Virus record (IMG/VR): IMGVR_UViG_3300025289_000029
Coordinates: 1-61,576 of that record
Reading direction: 5' to 3' (one strand)
DNA: 61,576 bases
Source: a virus
This document shows positions 1-8,691 of the stretch, piece by piece. The notes under the pieces are model-generated. The model was not told the DNA's origin, did not search any database, and saw only the letters and a program-made list of their open reading frames with translations. The position numbers and the translations under genes are program-made. Each line of letters starts with the position of its first letter. The first letter of the stretch is position 1.

Positions 1-2
1 TG

Positions 3-119
3 CTCAATCGGGATGCCTACTCAATCTATCAGGCCGCGCTCGACGCCCAGGAGATCGTCGTGGAGGAGAAGACGAGCGCCCCGACCAGAGCCGCGAAGCG
101 AAGGGCGAAGAAGGCGTAA
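3..119 (+). CDS. C-terminal end of a truncated gene, possibly tail fibre
   Basis: Only the last 38 codons are in the window, ending in TAA that overlaps the next ATG (TAATG). The tail is rich in Lys, Arg and Ala, a common ending for phage virion proteins. The gene entering the far end of the window (60579 onward) is a fibre-like protein, but it reads in a different frame if the ends are joined directly, so these need not be the same gene. No function can be given from this fragment. Confidence 0.5.
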   Translation, partial: LNRDAYSIYQAALDAQEIVVEEKTSAPTRAAKRRAKKA

Positions 120-547
120 TGAAAAGGCTCGTCGCTTCTGCTGCTGCCACCTTGATAATGTTCGGCTTCGTGCTGTTCAGGTTCGCGGACGGCGGCGGCG
201 GCTCACCATGCCCCGACGACCCCCTGCGCGGCGTCTGGGGGCCGCAGCGACTAGAGGTGTTGGGTGAGTGCGTCAGCGTGTCCGGCATCGCCCACAGCAT
301 CAAGGAAGGCGGCGACATTGAGGCCGACCAATCGGCGGACGGGGACGTGACGTTCAACCTGACCGTGGACGACGAGCACCGGGAGAAGTTCGGGCCGGTG
401 CTGCACGTCGAGATAGTCCCCGTAGATCAAGCGCGAGTCCACGCGCCGGAAGAGGGCGAGCATGTGTGCATTGTAGGCACGTGGGCCTGGGACAAGACGC
501 ACGGGATCGCGGAGATACACCCCGCGTTCTCTGTAGAAGCGTGTTAG
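119..547 (+). CDS. Small secreted or membrane-anchored protein, OB-like
   Basis: 142 residues. An N-terminal hydrophobic stretch (about residues 4-22, after Lys-Arg) looks like a signal peptide or anchor. The C-terminal part carries the motif HGIAEIHP; HGxxEIHP-type motifs are known from small OB-fold-like proteins, and the strand-rich sequence around it fits. Four cysteines could form disulphides outside the membrane. It lies between the virion fibre region and small membrane proteins, so a role in the envelope or lysis is possible, but this is inference. ATG overlaps the upstream stop. Confidence 0.5.
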   Translation: MKRLVASAAATLIMFGFVLFRFADGGGGSPCPDDPLRGVWGPQRLEVLGECVSVSGIAHSIKEGGDIEADQSADGDVTFNLTVDDEHREKFGPVLHVEIVPVDQARVHAPEEGEHVCIVGTWAWDKTHGIAEIHPAFSVEAC

Positions 548-548
548 G

Positions 549-806
549 ATGTTAAATATGGTGGGAACGCTGGCGATGACGGCCCTCTGGGTGAGCATAA
601 TATCAGCCTGGCTCTCCTATCGGCGGCTGACTCCAATCCCCGTACAAGGGATCGTTGAGACGCTGTTGACAATGATGGGTCTCATCGTCGTTCTACGTTA
701 CCTGCGCCCTCCGTTCCTCGCTCTGCTTGTGCTCGAAGATGCGCAGGTTATCAACAGCGTCGCTGCTATGGGTCTACTGGTTGTATTCTGGCTCAGGTGG
801 CGATAG
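549..806 (+). CDS. Small membrane protein, holin candidate
   Basis: 85 residues with two to three predicted membrane segments (about residues 5-22, 38-50 and 55-82) and almost no soluble domain. It follows the preceding gene by one base and abuts the next gene, which also has an N-terminal membrane segment. Small multi-span proteins in this position of phage operons are often holins. There is a second candidate at 55766-56065. No family recognised with certainty. Confidence 0.45.
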   Translation: MLNMVGTLAMTALWVSIISAWLSYRRLTPIPVQGIVETLLTMMGLIVVLRYLRPPFLALLVLEDAQVINSVAAMGLLVVFWLRWR

Positions 807-1139
807 ATGGCACTACCGGAGGGAGCAGTTCTAGGTGGGGTCGCAGGCTTGGTCGTTGCGAGCGTCCCTACTCTCTTGCAATGGCTGTCACAGCGAGGCA
901 AGACGAGAGTAGATATCGCCCAAACGTATCAGGACGTGGCGCAGGAGGCGCTTGTTGAGGCACAGGCGGCGCGGGCAGAGGCAACGAGCCTGCGTCTTCA
1001 GCTTCGCACCCACGAGCGGCGCTGGGCGCTGGCCGTGCCGATTCTAGAGCAGGCTGCCGATAAAGACCCAGACCTACGCCAGAAGATAGGTGAACTCAAG
1101 CTGTTAAACGGTCTGGCAAAGATAGATGGGGCAACCTAG
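807..1139 (+). CDS. Small protein with one membrane segment and coiled coil
   Basis: 110 residues. Residues 8-25 form one glycine- and valine-rich hydrophobic segment. Residues 35-70 are Ala/Glu/Arg-rich and predicted to form a coiled coil. The layout resembles class-III holin or haemolysin-XhlA-like phage membrane proteins, but there is no diagnostic motif. ATG directly follows the upstream stop, so the two are probably translationally coupled and may act together. Confidence 0.45.
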   Translation: MALPEGAVLGGVAGLVVASVPTLLQWLSQRGKTRVDIAQTYQDVAQEALVEAQAARAEATSLRLQLRTHERRWALAVPILEQAADKDPDLRQKIGELKLLNGLAKIDGAT

Positions 1140-1432
1140 TGGCACGTCCATTTAGAGTTCGCGGCCTCGACCGACAATCACGGCTCAAAGGAGGCAACAC
1201 CCTTCGCGGTCGTCTGGGTGTTATCATCGAAGCCACCCTTAGACTGTTCTCACCTGTTAGTAACCTCCAGAGTCTGTTCTCACCCATTAGTAACCTCCAG
1301 CTTGACAGTGCTCCCAGTGCTAACATTGGTTTAACGAAAACATCTGCTATACTAAATACGGCAACCACGAGTACGACTGTGTACCAAACACCTGTCGTGC
1401 TCGACTTATCGCTGAAAAATGAGGAGGTCTGA
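1139..1432 (+). CDS. Hypothetical protein with internal 10-residue repeat
   Basis: 97 residues, GTG start overlapping the upstream TAG. Not recognised. The middle contains two copies of a ten-residue unit (LFSP[V/I]SNLQ core) encoded by the 30-bp tandem repeat at 1241-1300. The flanks are basic (N-terminal) and Ser/Thr-rich (C-terminal), suggesting an extended virion-associated or linker-like protein. The stop overlaps the next gene's ATG. Confidence 0.4.
   Translation: MARPFRVRGLDRQSRLKGGNTLRGRLGVIIEATLRLFSPVSNLQSLFSPISNLQLDSAPSANIGLTKTSAILNTATTSTTVYQTPVVLDLSLKNEEV
1241..1300 (+). repeat. 30-bp in-frame tandem repeat, two copies
   Basis: Units 1241-1270 and 1271-1300 differ at three positions and encode ten residues each, so the duplication keeps the frame of the surrounding gene. 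Confidence 0.8.
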
Positions 1433-1755
1433 TGTCGTTTGGGCCGTTCTTCGCTGGAGAAGTTTACACTCTTACACTTACCATCAAAGACAAAGATACT
1501 GGCGCTGCTGTTAATCTCACCGGACAGGCCGTAAAGGTTCTCCTACGTAAACGCGGTGCGACAACTAATCGGCACGCAGACCCCGATGACGATGCAGTCA
1601 TCAGTGACGGCGTGAACGGGATTATCACCTATCTGCTTCCCTCCGCTTGGCTGGCTGCTGAGGTTGCCGCTTGGACTCTCCAAGTACAAATGACCGTCGG
1701 TGGCACGGTGCGGAAAACGGAGAAGATCAGTTTTGCTGTGGAGAGTGCTCTCTGA
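1432..1755 (+). CDS. Ig-like / BppU-N-like baseplate or fibre accessory protein
   Basis: 107 residues. The pattern 'G-x-x-Y-T-L-T-x-x-x-K-D-K-D-T-G-x-x-V-N-L-T-G' followed by a second half ending in 'TVRKTEKISFAVE' matches the beta-sandwich found at the N terminus of phage baseplate upper proteins and related Ig-like modules that carry a target value and build on it. The RBS GAGGAGGT precedes ATG. It sits in the fibre-to-capsid stretch, so it is probably a small virion surface component. The family name is an inference from the pattern. Confidence 0.5.
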   Translation: MSFGPFFAGEVYTLTLTIKDKDTGAAVNLTGQAVKVLLRKRGATTNRHADPDDDAVISDGVNGIITYLLPSAWLAAEVAAWTLQVQMTVGGTVRKTEKISFAVESAL

Positions 1756-4235
1756 TGTCTGAGCTGCGCTTCCATTTCCTGTCAACCGGACAACAGCCTT
1801 CGATGCTTGTTGAGCACCCTAATAAGACCATTCTGTTTGACATTCCTACTGATTTGCCTGTCGAGCCCGATGTCCTTTTTCTCACTCAACGTAGTGAAGA
1901 GATCATCAAGAAGGCTCAAGAGTTCGCTGAGGTGTTTAACATCCCCGTCATGGGCGCAGGCAAACTGTCCACAGAAGGCTTCGAGATTGAGCCGTTTCAG
2001 GTGGCAAAGAAGGCCCATAATGAGTATGAGAAAGCCTACGGCTACATGATAAAGAGCTGTGGCATCAACGTCGGCTACGTCCCCTTTGCCACTGACTTTC
2101 CACGTGAGCTTTTAGGTGCTGATGTTGTCATCATGTCCGGTGACAACTCTAACCACACTGTTGCGATGGCTAAGAGCGCAGGTATCTCCCGAATCTACCT
2201 GATAGGACTGACTGACGAGATGCGTAAGTCTTCCTTCCCCACGGGTGTCACCAAGCTCTCTGATGGTCAGGTTCTCTCGTTGGTTGAGAAGACACATCAG
2301 GTACATAAGGAATCTGTTAATTACCGTGAGCCGCAGGGTGAAGAAGAAGGTGACTGTGGTTCCTGTCGGTTTTTTGTTCCCTCTTCGACTGTTTCTGAAG
2401 CAGCGTTCTCCAAGACTAATACCACACTGGCGGCGATTGCCGAAGCTCGGATACATCGAGCGTATACCGAAGCGATGGACGATCTTCGTGAGATGGGACA
2501 CCTAAGTAGAGATGAACGCATTGGATTATCAAAGGCGATAACAGACGCACTTGAAGCGTTTACTGCAAGGATCGCTGAGATGGGTTTGGACAGTCGAGTT
2601 GTGCCAGCAGAAGACGTTGCTGTGATGTCTAAGTCTGTCGATGTCAAACCCAACGAGATACGTGTCAGAGTCCGCCCCGTTGATGATTTCCAAGCTGACT
2701 CTTTCCGAACGATTAGTATCAGCGCGTCAAAAGGTATCCGTGCTGTAATTGGTCGTCCTAGAGGCCAAGAGACGACCCGTGTTCAATCCTACAGGTTCGA
2801 CAAGGGTAAGTGGGACTCCACTTCTGCTGCCGCTTGGGTACGAAGTAAGGGTGAGACGCCGAAATCGGCTATAGGTACTTGTAAATTGGTTATAGGTGAT
2901 ATTGATTCAGAGTATACCTGTGACCTGTTCGAGCCACGAACACTTGCGCCTTTCTCTAAATCTACACAGCAGGCGTTTGGTAGTCCAGGTGGTAAGCGAG
3001 CTATTGCTAAGAAGATTGCGGCGATGATTCCGCAACACTCTACCTTTGTCGAATGCTACGCAGGCGGTGCCGCTGTCTTCTTCGCCAAAGACCCCAGTGA
3101 GCGTGAGGTCTTGAACGATCTGGACGTTGATATCGCTCAGACGTATAAAGACCTACAGACTGTTGATGATGGTGAAGTCCGTAAGATACAACGGATGGAC
3201 TGGACTATCAGCAAAGACCGCTTCAACCAATTGAAGAAGAGTACAGCAGCAGGTAGGACAGGCCGTTTATACCGCTTCCTGTATATGCGAGGCTCTGCTT
3301 ACGGCAACTACACGCAGCCTTCAGCCAGTCACGAGGGCAAGGTGATGAAAGTTGCGTCTCGGCTACCTCAGATACGAGATCGGCTGAAGGGTGTTGTCAT
3401 CGCCAACCGAGACGCAGTTGACATCATTCAGAAGTTCGATGGCCCAGAGACGTTTTTCTACCTCGACCCACCGTACCCGACGGAGTGGAAATGGGATGAA
3501 GGTGGTCATGGCGGTCGCGCCTCAAGCGATGAGTGGGGAGGCAAAGACCTCCACAGACTTCTTGAGGTTCTGAAGACCATCAAAGGCAAGTTTATCCTAT
3601 CACTGGAAGGTGAAATAGCTAAGGTTATTCCAAAGGACTTCCAGGTTACAAAGATAGCCGTTCCCCGACAGATGGCATTAGGCCCAACTGGAAAATTGCG
3701 AGATGATCCTGAGATTTTGGTCTCCAACTTCGACCTTAATCATGTTGAAAAGAGCCAACCAGACTCTGCTGATATACACGTTGACAAGTTGCTCAGTGAA
3801 GAGAACGTTGTTGACGACGATGAGCGGCTTTTCGTCATGGCCAAAAGCGAAGACCAACATCTCGTCTGGTCAGTAAATATGATCCCGAACACCGTTGACG
3901 GTGAGGGCCACTGGCAGACGCCTGAGACGATTATGAAAGTCGCCCACAACTTCTTGCTCAAGGATGTTCCGATTTGGTCTGAGCATCAGAAGGCCATCCC
4001 AGGTGTCTTTCCTGTGCAGTCTTACGTTTTGCCCTACGACTGGGACTTTGTTGACCACCAGGGCAATCAGCGTTCTCTCCCTGAGGGCACATGGGTAACA
4101 GTTTTGTGGGTTCAAAATGATAAAGTGTGGAAGAAGATAAAAAGTGGTGAATATGTAGGAACCAGCGTTAGAGGTTTCGCTCGAAAGAAGGTTGGACGAC
4201 CTCCTCCTGGCGAGCGTAAGGAAGTTGGCCAATAG
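1755..4235 (+). CDS. Fusion: degenerate MBL fold + Dam DNA adenine methylase + XkdF capsid protease
   Basis: 826 residues. Start chosen at the ATG overlapping the upstream TGA; a longer open frame from 1671 would run into the previous gene. Residues 1-185 resemble a metallo-beta-lactamase fold but lack the HxHxDH metal ligands (VLFLTQRSEE stands in that place). A short Cys pair follows (GDCGSC). Residues about 290-365 have the DSFRTI / VQSYRFDK pattern I associate with the N-terminal part of phage capsid proteases. Residues 400-665 are a D12-class N6-adenine methylase: FGSPGGKR at 408, FVECYAGG at 431, DPPY at 571-574. Residues 699-810 match XkdF (Peptidase_S78_2), with His744 and Ser756 as likely catalytic residues. 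It precedes the scaffold and major capsid genes, as expected for the prohead protease. The methylase inside a capsid protease is highly unusual. Confidence 0.85.
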   Translation: MSELRFHFLSTGQQPSMLVEHPNKTILFDIPTDLPVEPDVLFLTQRSEEIIKKAQEFAEVFNIPVMGAGKLSTEGFEIEPFQVAKKAHNEYEKAYGYMIKSCGINVGYVPFATDFPRELLGADVVIMSGDNSNHTVAMAKSAGISRIYLIGLTDEMRKSSFPTGVTKLSDGQVLSLVEKTHQVHKESVNYREPQGEEEGDCGSCRFFVPSSTVSEAAFSKTNTTLAAIAEARIHRAYTEAMDDLREMGHLSRDERIGLSKAITDALEAFTARIAEMGLDSRVVPAEDVAVMSKSVDVKPNEIRVRVRPVDDFQADSFRTISISASKGIRAVIGRPRGQETTRVQSYRFDKGKWDSTSAAAWVRSKGETPKSAIGTCKLVIGDIDSEYTCDLFEPRTLAPFSKSTQQAFGSPGGKRAIAKKIAAMIPQHSTFVECYAGGAAVFFAKDPSEREVLNDLDVDIAQTYKDLQTVDDGEVRKIQRMDWTISKDRFNQLKKSTAAGRTGRLYRFLYMRGSAYGNYTQPSASHEGKVMKVASRLPQIRDRLKGVVIANRDAVDIIQKFDGPETFFYLDPPYPTEWKWDEGGHGGRASSDEWGGKDLHRLLEVLKTIKGKFILSLEGEIAKVIPKDFQVTKIAVPRQMALGPTGKLRDDPEILVSNFDLNHVEKSQPDSADIHVDKLLSEENVVDDDERLFVMAKSEDQHLVWSVNMIPNTVDGEGHWQTPETIMKVAHNFLLKDVPIWSEHQKAIPGVFPVQSYVLPYDWDFVDHQGNQRSLPEGTWVTVLWVQNDKVWKKIKSGEYVGTSVRGFARKKVGRPPPGERKEVGQ

Positions 4236-4288
4236 GTCTTGACAACATCAGAAAATTGTGTGTCACTTGAATCGCGGGTGCAGGTTTG

Positions 4289-5452
4289 ATGGATGTTGAG
4301 CTTCAGGACATTGACGAGATTGAGCTGTCTCTTACTGTCGCTCCTGCTATAAAAGAAAAGTTCATCATGGTCAAAAAGGAGTTTGAGGAGGCTGAGTGGA
4401 CGGCGGCGTTCATCAATGACCTACCAGATAGCTCGTTCGCCTATATCGAGCCAGGTGGAACAAAAGATGGAGAAGGAAAAACAACCCCAAGAAGTCTCAG
4501 ACACCTTCCCTATAAGGACGGAAGTGGTAAAGTAGATGCGCCACATGTTCGGAACGCGCTATCAAGGCTACCGCAGACGAACATCTCTGCGGCTGCCAAG
4601 GAAACAGCAAGGAGGAAACTAATGGCTGCTGCAAGTGCTGCTGGCGTCAAGGCAGCTTCCGAAGAGGAGCTAAAGGCTGAGTTCGAGAAGCTGGATGAGG
4701 ACGCACGCTACGCGATGTTCCTGAAGGCAAAGGATGCCGAGGCCAAGGCTCAACACATGATGGACGATGAGAATTTGGATGAGGAGGGTAAGCCGAAGAA
4801 AAAGGCTCCCCCAGAGTTCAACTTCGACAAGGCCGACGAGCCTACCAAAACTGCTCTTCGCGCAATCGGTGAGGCGTTGACCAACATCGCCGGAGTGCCT
4901 GAGCCGGTGGCTGAGTTCGCCAAATCCATCAAGACCAAACTGCCTTCCGGTCAGAAGTCCGGCGACGAGCTGGTCGCGTTTGCCAAGAGCGCCTTCCCAG
5001 GTCTGGTGGAGGCCATCCAACAGCCACTACAGGAGCGACTCTCTGTGGTCGAGAAGACTGCCGAGGAGCTTCAGGGCGAGAAGGAGCTGGCAGAGATGCG
5101 AGCCCTTGCCGCCGACCTTCCTGGTGATGTCGAAATCGTCGCCAAGCGGCTTGTCGGCTTCAAGAAGAGCATGACGCCGGAGGACTTCGAGGCTTATATT
5201 ACAGAGCAGAAGGGTCTGAAGGAGCAGGTGTCCAAGAGCGAGCTGTTCGGTCGCGTCTCATCCGGTCAGCCTGGGGCGGGCTCTGCTGAGGCCATCGTGA
5301 TGAGCAAGGCTCAGGCTATCGTCGCCAAGAGTGAGTTCGGTATCAAGGACATGGCTGCGGCCATTGAGCACGTCGGCAAGAGCGATCCTATTCTCTGGGG
5401 TCAGTACCAAGAGGAAGTTCGCAATCGGCCCTCCAGTTTGCGGGCCGCGTAA
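4289..5452 (+). CDS. Capsid scaffold-like protein
   Basis: 387 residues from ATG 4289; a TTG three bases upstream is possible. Residues 40-110 (DLPDSSFAYIEPGG, then a Lys/Arg/Ala helix region) resemble a module found near phage capsid proteases. Residues 115-330 are charged and helix-rich, typical of scaffolds. The C-terminal 60 residues (GSAEAIVMSKAQAIVAKSEF) resemble the capsid-binding tail of scaffolds that is cut by the protease. Order protease-scaffold-decoration-major capsid is the usual head module. Probably removed during maturation. Confidence 0.65.
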   Translation: MDVELQDIDEIELSLTVAPAIKEKFIMVKKEFEEAEWTAAFINDLPDSSFAYIEPGGTKDGEGKTTPRSLRHLPYKDGSGKVDAPHVRNALSRLPQTNISAAAKETARRKLMAAASAAGVKAASEEELKAEFEKLDEDARYAMFLKAKDAEAKAQHMMDDENLDEEGKPKKKAPPEFNFDKADEPTKTALRAIGEALTNIAGVPEPVAEFAKSIKTKLPSGQKSGDELVAFAKSAFPGLVEAIQQPLQERLSVVEKTAEELQGEKELAEMRALAADLPGDVEIVAKRLVGFKKSMTPEDFEAYITEQKGLKEQVSKSELFGRVSSGQPGAGSAEAIVMSKAQAIVAKSEFGIKDMAAAIEHVGKSDPILWGQYQEEVRNRPSSLRAA

Positions 5453-5476
5453 CTGAGTTGAACAAGGAGGAATAAA

Positions 5477-5866
5477 ATGGCTGGAGCAGTGTCTTTTTCG
5501 GGGGATGGGTTTAGCGCCAAGGCCGCTGGCGATCTGTCTGCACTTCAGTTTCGATTTATGAAGATGTCAGCCGCCAATACAGTTGACAAGGCTACCGCTG
5601 CCACCGATACGCTTATAGGCGTCCTTCAGAACAAGCCGAATGCGGCAGGTAAGGCCGCAAGTGTCAAGGTTATAGGCGGCTCGAAGCTTCAGGTGGATGC
5701 GACCACTGATATCGCCGCTGGTGACAAGCTAACTTCGGATGCCAACGGTAAGGGTATCAAGACGACCACGGATACTCACCATGTAGGTGCAATCGCTCTT
5801 GAGGCTGCAACCAACGACGGCGAGATCATCTCTGTTATGCTTGTCAACTACAAGTTCGCAGGATAG
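5477..5866 (+). CDS. Capsid decoration protein, DUF2190-like
   Basis: 129 residues, beta-rich and glycine-rich, with the layout of small capsid cement proteins: an initial strand (VSFSGDGFSAKAAGDLSA), a central 'GVLQNKPNAAGKAASVKV' segment and 'AAGDKLTSDANGKGIKTT'. This resembles the DUF2190/head decoration family. Strong RBS (AAGGAGGAAT) before ATG and position directly upstream of the major capsid gene support a structural role at high copy. Confidence 0.75.
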   Translation: MAGAVSFSGDGFSAKAAGDLSALQFRFMKMSAANTVDKATAATDTLIGVLQNKPNAAGKAASVKVIGGSKLQVDATTDIAAGDKLTSDANGKGIKTTTDTHHVGAIALEAATNDGEIISVMLVNYKFAG

Positions 5867-5893
5867 TGGAAACGGTTATAGGAGGTATCTGAT

Positions 5894-6847
5894 ATGCCTG
5901 GGTTTCAGCCGGACATCGTTGATGTCCATGTAGACAAACTCCTGACACAGATTTCAATCGGTTACACCAACCCCGATTACGTTGCGGCTCAGGTGGCTCC
6001 GATTGTCATCGTGGAGAAGGAGTCCGATATCATTCCTCAGTACGTTCAGGATTTCTGGTTCCGCGATGTAGCACGCCCTATCGCCCCTGGTGAGAAGGCA
6101 CCTCGGTCTGGCTTCACCACCCTCAACACTCTGAAGTACGCAGTGATCGAGCACGCTATCGCCAAGGAAATCCCTGACCGTCTGCGACAGAACACAGACG
6201 CGCCCTACGATTTGGACGCGGATGGAGCCAAGTGGGTCGCGGAGATGATTCAGCTTCGTCAGGAAGTTGACTTTGCGATCAACAAGTTCAAGGCTGGCGT
6301 GTGGGCCACTGACCGCGTTGGCACAACCGACTTTACCAAGTGGAGCGACTACGGTCTCTCCGACCCCATCGTTGATCTTCGCAAAGACCGCCGAACGGTT
6401 AGGACGAAGATCGGCAGGGCGGCTAACACCCTACTTCTTGGTGAGTTCGTCATGGATGTTCTGATCGACCACCCGTTGCTGGTGGAGCGTGTTAAGTACC
6501 AAGGCAACGACGTTTCCGAAGACCTGCTGAAGCGGCTGCTTCGGCTGGACAAGGTTATCGTCGCTGCGTCCATGCAGGCGACCAACCTTGAGGGCGCAAC
6601 GCTGGCGCTGGCCGATCTGTTCGATGACGACGCTCTTCTTCTCTACCTGCCGAAGTCCATTGGACGGTTCCAGCCTTCAGCTATCTACACTTTCGTTCAG
6701 CGTCCCTTCACAGGCGGCGACCGCATGGTCACACGCCGAATCAGGGATGATGAGCGCATGGTGGACATCATCGAGGGCCGGACGGCATACGACCAGAAGG
6801 TTATCGACAACCGCGCTGGTGTGTTCTTTTCAGACGCTGTAGATTAG
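5894..6847 (+). CDS. Major capsid protein
   Basis: 317 residues, strong RBS (AGGAGGTATCTG). Position after protease, scaffold and decoration genes, the length, and a sequence with a long N-terminal strand region, a helix-rich spine (residues 85-135) and a C-terminal domain with VTRRIRDDERMVDIIEGR fit HK97-fold capsids of the Mu/E-type. There is no long N-terminal delta domain; the separate scaffold gene probably serves that role. Confidence 0.85.
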   Translation: MPGFQPDIVDVHVDKLLTQISIGYTNPDYVAAQVAPIVIVEKESDIIPQYVQDFWFRDVARPIAPGEKAPRSGFTTLNTLKYAVIEHAIAKEIPDRLRQNTDAPYDLDADGAKWVAEMIQLRQEVDFAINKFKAGVWATDRVGTTDFTKWSDYGLSDPIVDLRKDRRTVRTKIGRAANTLLLGEFVMDVLIDHPLLVERVKYQGNDVSEDLLKRLLRLDKVIVAASMQATNLEGATLALADLFDDDALLLYLPKSIGRFQPSAIYTFVQRPFTGGDRMVTRRIRDDERMVDIIEGRTAYDQKVIDNRAGVFFSDAVD

Positions 6848-6869
6848 TGGACGATTGGAGTCGTAACAG

Positions 6870-7163
6870 ATGACTACAGCAACTGAGACGCGCAAAGCTG
6901 GCCCTGGTTTGTACTGCTGGCAGCAGATGAACCGCACCTACGGCGGCAAGCCTATCCACAAGGGACAGGTGATCGCCCTTCGGGGTCTCCCGCTCGACGA
7001 GAAACTGAAGAGTCTTGGGTATTTCGAGAAGGTCAAGAAGGACACTCCCCTTGACCAGTGTCTGAGGTGTGGGGCTGAGTTCATCGGCCCCGAATACCTT
7101 GCACGCCATGAAGAGGCGTGCCCAGAGGCTGAGATCGAGATACCTGGGTTGGAGGTTAACTAA
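6870..7163 (+). CDS. Small head-module protein with C2HC zinc finger
   Basis: 97 residues. Cys at CLRCGAEF and CP with an intervening HEEAC give a probable C2HC zinc-binding site near residues 68-90. The first half is unremarkable. It sits between major capsid and connector genes. Role unknown; perhaps a head completion or assembly factor. Stop overlaps the next ATG (TAATG). Confidence 0.55.
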   Translation: MTTATETRKAGPGLYCWQQMNRTYGGKPIHKGQVIALRGLPLDEKLKSLGYFEKVKKDTPLDQCLRCGAEFIGPEYLARHEEACPEAEIEIPGLEVN

Positions 7164-7666
7164 TGGCCACCAAGGGTGTAGCAGGACGGACACAGGGGCT
7201 CAAGGCGTTCAAAGACCTGTTGGTTGATGGCAAGTCACCAGTCGTTGTCCAAGAGGTCTTGTTTACCGAAACCACTGGTGCGGGTGTGTACACAGGCTCG
7301 GTTGACATACCTGCGGGCGCGACGATTCTCAACGTTCGCGTTCGTAACACCGTAGCGTGGACGGCAACTACTTCGGCAACGCTGATCGTTGGTGACAACG
7401 CAGACCCCAACGGCTTCTACGATGCCATCAACCTGAAAGCCACCGACCTTGTTGTTGGCGAAGAGCTTAACTTCGATAATCTAGGCGGTAAGCCAGGTCT
7501 GTATTTGGTTGCCGCCACCGGACATCGTGATGCGTACCGTGCCACCGCTACAAAGGTTACGGGCGAGGTTACTACTGTCGGTGCCGCTGGCAACGCGGGC
7601 CGCACACGCATGATCGTTGAATACTGTCTCCCGACGGCGAGCGTTAAGAACGCTACCAAGGTGTAG
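7163..7666 (+). CDS. Predicted virion protein, beta-rich
   Basis: 167 residues, Thr/Val/Gly-rich, with alternating strand pattern (SVDIPAGATILNVRVRN, SATLIVGDNADPNGF, PGLYLVAATGHRD). Such sequences are typical of jelly-roll head or tail decoration proteins. No family recognised. It is followed by a second protein of similar type and both sit between capsid and connector genes. Confidence 0.55.
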   Translation: MATKGVAGRTQGLKAFKDLLVDGKSPVVVQEVLFTETTGAGVYTGSVDIPAGATILNVRVRNTVAWTATTSATLIVGDNADPNGFYDAINLKATDLVVGEELNFDNLGGKPGLYLVAATGHRDAYRATATKVTGEVTTVGAAGNAGRTRMIVEYCLPTASVKNATKV

Positions 7667-7675
7667 GAGGACTAG

Positions 7676-8119
7676 TTGGTTGTAGCAGTTGCTCCTCCCA
7701 ACATCGTTCAACAGACCGACGAGGCGCTGAACGACTCTGACAAGACTTTTACTGTCCCAGTGGGACAAGTCTGGGCGCTGAGTTTTCTCATCGTCAACTT
7801 TGTGACTACTGCCACACCAGGCAACCGTCAAATGCGGGTTGAGTTGGGCGATGGGACTCGTGTTATCTGGTTCAAAGACTTCGGTGCTGTTCAGGCTGCC
7901 TCTCTGACTCGGAACTACTACGCCTCTGCCGAGATGCCCAACGATGCGGCCTTCGATGCCGCCGGTCGCATTAGAATTGAACTAGAAGAGCATGTTCTTC
8001 CTGCTGGGTACACAGTCAGGGTGTTCGATTCAGCGGCGATAGATGCCGCCGCTGACGACATGAAAGTCTATCTGATCGTGAACGCGCGACGTAAGCCAGC
8101 GCCTTCACCTGCTGTATAG
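7676..8119 (+). CDS. Predicted virion protein, beta-rich
   Basis: 147 residues. TTG start supported by an AGGAGG five bases upstream. The sequence is strand-rich with no transmembrane part and reads like a small virion surface protein (VWALSFLIVNFVTTATPGN, MRVELGDGTRVIWFKD). Position between head and connector genes is consistent. Not recognised beyond that. Confidence 0.55.
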   Translation: MVVAVAPPNIVQQTDEALNDSDKTFTVPVGQVWALSFLIVNFVTTATPGNRQMRVELGDGTRVIWFKDFGAVQAASLTRNYYASAEMPNDAAFDAAGRIRIELEEHVLPAGYTVRVFDSAAIDAAADDMKVYLIVNARRKPAPSPAV

Positions 8120-8130
8120 GATGTAATGGT

Positions 8131-8691
8131 GTGGCTCTTGAAGAGAACACAGGCGACGTTGAGCGGTGGGTCACAGGCTACATCCAGCATCTTACCTCAG
8201 CCGACTCAGGCGACTTCAAGTCTTTCACATCCCCCAGTGCAGAAGACGTAGAAGAAGCTATCGACACCGCTGAGGCCGAGATTGTATCTTGGCTTGCTGA
8301 AGCGGGTTACTCTACAGACACCACGACCTACTCTTCCTTAGCCAAACGCTACCTGTCTTGGTACAACGGTGTTGGTGCAGCTTACCGCCTTGAGATGTTC
8401 CATCCTGGTTTGCAATTCAGCAACGCTAACAACACCCGCTTTGACCGCCTCCACGATATCCTGATGGAGCTGAAGAACCGCATCGACGCGGGCGCGATTA
8501 CAGGTCTAGGTATTCCAATTGTTACTGATGCCAGTCTTCGCGCTCGTTTTACCGCTGTAACACACTCTGAAAAGGAACCGCTGGAGACTGACACTGATAA
8601 AGTCCAGCCCTTCTTCCGCAGACGCACCATGCGTCACCCACAGGTTGCGGATAGCATAGGGGCACCACGAGACCCATCAGCAAGAACATGA
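8131..8691 (+). CDS. Head-tail connector-like protein
   Basis: 186 residues, GTG start. Helix-rich with an early acidic helix (SAEDVEEAIDTAEAEIVSWL) and later LHDILMELKNRIDAGAI. Size, composition and position upstream of a tail-completion and an HK97 gp10-like gene fit adaptor proteins of the gp6/gp15 class that bind beneath the portal. Stop overlaps the next ATG. Confidence 0.55.
   Translation: MALEENTGDVERWVTGYIQHLTSADSGDFKSFTSPSAEDVEEAIDTAEAEIVSWLAEAGYSTDTTTYSSLAKRYLSWYNGVGAAYRLEMFHPGLQFSNANNTRFDRLHDILMELKNRIDAGAITGLGIPIVTDASLRARFTAVTHSEKEPLETDTDKVQPFFRRRTMRHPQVADSIGAPRDPSART

Noticed and set aside
1671-1754. Longer start for the fusion protein
   Set aside because: It would overlap the preceding gene by 84 bases; the ATG at 1755 overlaps the upstream stop in the usual way.
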